Source: an uncultured Acidimicrobiaceae bacterium (GTDB lineage Bacteria > Actinomycetota > Acidimicrobiia > Acidimicrobiales > RAAP-2). Taken from it: 64,000 nucleotides of DNA. Shown one piece after another: positions 61,789 through 64,000 of this stretch; the first letter of the stretch is position 1, and every line of letters starts with the position of its first letter. The translations under genes and the position numbers were made by a program. Under the pieces are notes generated by a model, which was given only the letters and a program-made list of their open reading frames with translations, was not told the DNA's origin and did not search any database. The stretch lies in assembly GCA_937975915.1 (NCBI GenBank), contig CALJTY010000042.1:62001-126000 (forward strand). Reading direction: 5' to 3'.

Positions 61789-62055
61789 TTAGTCAGCAGA
61801 TTTTGGAGCGGGTGCGGACGGCGCAGGACTGGCTGCAGGAGCAGGAGTCGATGCTGGAGGAGTCGTTGAAGAACTCGCGCCACGGCTGTCGTTCTTGTAG
61901 AAGCCACTGCCCTTGAAAACAATGCCCACGGCAGAGAACACTTTCTTCAGATCCCCACCACAGTGCTCACACGTCGTGAGTGGAGCGTCCGAGAACTTCT
62001 GGACGGCCTCAATGCGCTGATGACAGCTTTGGCATTCATATTCGTACGTCGGCAT
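61789..62055 (-). CDS. FmdB-family zinc-ribbon protein
   Basis: An 88-residue putative regulator. MPTYEYECQSCHQRIEAVQ and CEHCGGDLKKVF carry the four zinc cysteines, GSGFYKND ends the domain, and the last 30 residues are low-complexity Ala/Pro/Ser. AGGAG five bases before ATG. FmdB proteins were first tied to amidase and formamidase regulation; here an amidase gene follows directly, consistent with that. Confidence 0.9.
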   Translation of the reverse strand: MPTYEYECQSCHQRIEAVQKFSDAPLTTCEHCGGDLKKVFSAVGIVFKGSGFYKNDSRGASSSTTPPASTPAPAASPAPSAPAPKSAD

Positions 62056-62141
62056 AATGCTCCTGAAGACAACTTCGAACTAGTAATCGTAATGCCCCAG
62101 CGACACCGCCTGCACCGGCCATTTATGGGGTGAATAGTTAA

Positions 62142-62164
62142 GTGTCACAGCCTGGCTGTACTCT
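62142..62164 (+). promoter_or_regulatory. Damage-promoter-like element before the PafBC gene
   Basis: GTGTCACAG (62142-62150), eight bases, then TACTCT (62159-62164). The RecA-independent damage promoter of mycobacteria is given as TTGTCRGTG-N8-TANNNT; the -10 half and the spacing match and six of nine upstream positions match. The inverted repeat CTCTCG-GTAT-CGAGAG (62161-62176) overlaps it. The start point would fall near 62171, about 20 bases before ATG. Confidence 0.35.
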
Positions 62165-62191
62165 CGGTATCGAGAGAAAAGGTGACGGTTC

Positions 62192-64000
62192 ATGGCCCCA
62201 AAAACTAAAGGTGGAGATCCGAAGCGCGATCGCTTGATGGCCCTGGTTTTGCTGTTGCAGAACGCCACCAAGGACAATCCACTCACCCAAGATGAGATCA
62301 TCAGAGACCTCACCATTGATGACCCCAAGGGCAACAAGCTCATCAAAGCGTACGAAGGCGATCGCTTAGCGACTCGACAGAAGTTTGAACGCGACAAAAA
62401 AGACATCCGTTCGAATGGAATTCAGATTGAGACCAAAGTTGCTGACGATGGAACTTCTGGGTACTGGATTGAGAAGGACTCAATGGCAGCGATCGGAATT
62501 ATTTTCAATGAGCAAGAAGAGAGAGTGGTTCGTTTAGCGCTTCGCCTCTACGGCTTTGGAAAATACGGCGCGTTTAGTATTTTCAACGACGGCCCCGGAA
62601 CCGATGGTTCACTGGCAATCTCGAATTATTACAACCCACTTGTTCGAGCCGTCAAACTGCAACGCGCAGTGAGTTTTGAATACCGTTCGTCAAAACTAAA
62701 AACCCGCGTTGTTGAACCACTGCTTATCGCCACCTTTGATGGTTCTTCGTATCTAGTCGCTAGAACAAAGGACGAGGGCGTCCTGAAGAGTTACAAAATT
62801 GATCGCATTACTTCTATGCCTGAAGTTCTGTCGCACAAATTTGATGTGAGCGAAGAAGATAAGAGGAATGCCGAAAGCTGGTCACCTAACTTCTCCAAAG
62901 CCGAGAAAGCAATTGTGCTCACGGTTGTTGCCAAGAAAACGTACGCGGAGCTAATTATCCAGCAACAGCCGCAAGCGACCTCCAGAGTTAAAAAGAGCGG
63001 TCTGGTGGAGCTCACTGTTCCCTTCGACTCACCTCACGCTGCCATGCAGTTCTTGCTGCAGTCCGGTGACCGAATTGTTCTAGAAGAACCGAAGGACATC
63101 AGGAAAGAACTCAGCTCATGGCTGAAAGAAGTCAACAAGGGGAGCGCACCATCTACCGAGGGACTCGTCTTTTCTGAACCTGAACAGTCAGATGTCTTGG
63201 GCCAAACGCTGCTCTTGCTGCACGCCGTGTACGCAAGTCCCGAAGGCTTAACCGTTGGTGAGCTTTCAACTCGATTTGCTATGGACCCTTCAGATATTCG
63301 ACGCATCATGGACCGGCTCTATGCGCTCGAAATTGCAACAGGAACCAATAATTTTCCTGCTCTCCTCACGAAAATTGACGACGAGGACGACGACGATCCA
63401 AATTCACTGGAAATCCTCTACACCCCTGATTCGCTCAAAACAGATAATGGGTTCGCACTACCTAACTCACTGATGTGGCGCGACGTTTTCGAACTGAACG
63501 TCGCACTTCGAGAAACTTCTCGGGTTTATTCCGACAGTGCAATCTTGTCGGCGATAGAAAAGTTAGAAGCAGCGAGTGGCGTCTACCTAGGGGCAGAATC
63601 AACCTCTGTTGAAACGTTCATTCCAGAGATAACTAACGCGGTGAATAGCAAGCAACAAATTTCAATTCTCTACACCTCAGGGCAATCTGACGAAGCTCGC
63701 GAAAGGGCAATTGAGCCGCGAGACATCAAACGACTTAATGGACACACGTACGTCCGTGCATTCTGCACAGCGAGTGAGGGATGGCGAACATTTCGTGTTG
63801 ATCGCATCAGCGCAGTCCTGTCTACATCACCAGCTACCGAGCAGCGCCCAAGCGACTTGGAAGAAAACTGGCTGACACAAATTGGCTCAGGTGGTGAAGA
63901 AGTAATTGTCTTTGTCGATGCAAATACAAGGTGGCTATTCGAGCCTCTACCTGGGGCTCGTTGGTCAGTCACTAAGGATGGCGACAGCGCAGTTATGTTC
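62192..64000 (+). CDS. pafBC: PafBC-like fused WYL-domain transcriptional regulator (3' end outside window)
   Basis: An open frame of 603 codons running off the right edge. It begins ATGGCCCCAAAA; the first 75 or so residues resemble a helix-turn-helix region (DPKRDRLMALVLLLQNA), with a first WYL domain near 155-235 (LQRAVSFEYRSSK, SYKIDRITSM), a second HTH near 336-385 (LGQTLLLLHAVYASPEGLTVGELSTRF) and a second WYL domain near 490-560 (ISILYTSG, FRVDRISAV). The order matches fused PafB-PafC, the LexA-independent activator of DNA-repair genes. In mycobacteria the two are separate genes; natural fusions are known in other actinobacteria. Confidence 0.85.
   Translation, partial: MAPKTKGGDPKRDRLMALVLLLQNATKDNPLTQDEIIRDLTIDDPKGNKLIKAYEGDRLATRQKFERDKKDIRSNGIQIETKVADDGTSGYWIEKDSMAAIGIIFNEQEERVVRLALRLYGFGKYGAFSIFNDGPGTDGSLAISNYYNPLVRAVKLQRAVSFEYRSSKLKTRVVEPLLIATFDGSSYLVARTKDEGVLKSYKIDRITSMPEVLSHKFDVSEEDKRNAESWSPNFSKAEKAIVLTVVAKKTYAELIIQQQPQATSRVKKSGLVELTVPFDSPHAAMQFLLQSGDRIVLEEPKDIRKELSSWLKEVNKGSAPSTEGLVFSEPEQSDVLGQTLLLLHAVYASPEGLTVGELSTRFAMDPSDIRRIMDRLYALEIATGTNNFPALLTKIDDEDDDDPNSLEILYTPDSLKTDNGFALPNSLMWRDVFELNVALRETSRVYSDSAILSAIEKLEAASGVYLGAESTSVETFIPEITNAVNSKQQISILYTSGQSDEARERAIEPRDIKRLNGHTYVRAFCTASEGWRTFRVDRISAVLSTSPATEQRPSDLEENWLTQIGSGGEEVIVFVDANTRWLFEPLPGARWSVTKDGDSAVMF

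Overview
The window reads as a compact, gene-dense chromosomal segment of an actinobacterium. Markers include an actinobacterial-style SufBDC/SufSU set with a Rieske protein, a LytR-CpsA-Psr protein, a fused PafBC-type WYL regulator, secA-prfB-ftsE-ftsX in a row, an EthA-like monooxygenase and many acyl-CoA enzymes. The moderate G+C content (about half, by eye) and tight packing suggest a free-living aquatic lineage such as Acidimicrobiia. That placement is an inference and was not tested by phylogeny. No rRNA, tRNA, CRISPR array, insertion sequence or prophage was recognised, and no gap between genes exceeds about 250 bases.

Layout: 1-4.1 kb holds parts of an ethylmalonyl-CoA-type route (CoA-ester lyase end, methylsuccinyl-CoA dehydrogenase-like enzyme, MaoC hydratase) plus a Ni/Co permease. 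4.1-8.2 kb: MutY, a flavin reductase-like protein, a small membrane protein and an oligopeptidase. 8.2-20.1 kb: a scattered iron-sulfur assembly locus (sufB; sufD-Rieske-sufC; and on the other strand sufC-sufS-sufU), interrupted by a Baeyer-Villiger-type monooxygenase, GNAT, MBL and crotonase genes and an LCP protein. 20.1-24.3 kb: MBL hydrolase, acyl-CoA dehydrogenase, alpha/beta-hydrolase-like protein, ThiE, Rrf2 regulator and RNase HI. 24.3-28.6 kb: E3, E2 and a LipB-LipA fusion, that is a 2-oxoacid dehydrogenase part together with the enzymes that lipoylate it. 28.6-35.4 kb: M13 peptidase, VapBC module, MetH and cobalamin adenosyltransferase. 35.4-40.0 kb: nitroreductase, rhodanese-MoeB, MscS-like and RDD proteins and a methylmalonyl-CoA mutase large subunit. 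40.0-49.4 kb: a TetR-flanked aromatic or cyclic-compound catabolic cluster, then an M20 amidohydrolase and an acyl-CoA carboxylase alpha subunit. 49.4-58.3 kb: BirA, RmlD, a glycosyltransferase, SecA, RF2, solitary HicB, FtsEX and MsrB. 58.3-64 kb: DXS, amidase, FmdB and a PafBC fusion running off the right edge.

Functional links: cobalamin connects the Ni/Co permease, MetH, the adenosyltransferase and the mutase. Biotin connects BirA with the carboxylase. Lipoate connects E2, E3 and LipBA. Iron-sulfur assembly (Suf) serves LipA, MutY and the Rieske protein.

The most striking structural observation concerns convergent genes: of 13 tail-to-tail junctions, 12 have no intergenic base at all. 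Seven share stop codons inside a four-base YTAR overlap, four abut exactly and one overlaps by eight bases. Other points of interest are the LipB-LipA fusion, the duplicated SufC, a hydrolase without its nucleophile serine, an E2 with an altered active-site motif, a roughly 250-base potentially structured leader before secA, and a damage-promoter-like element before the PafBC gene.
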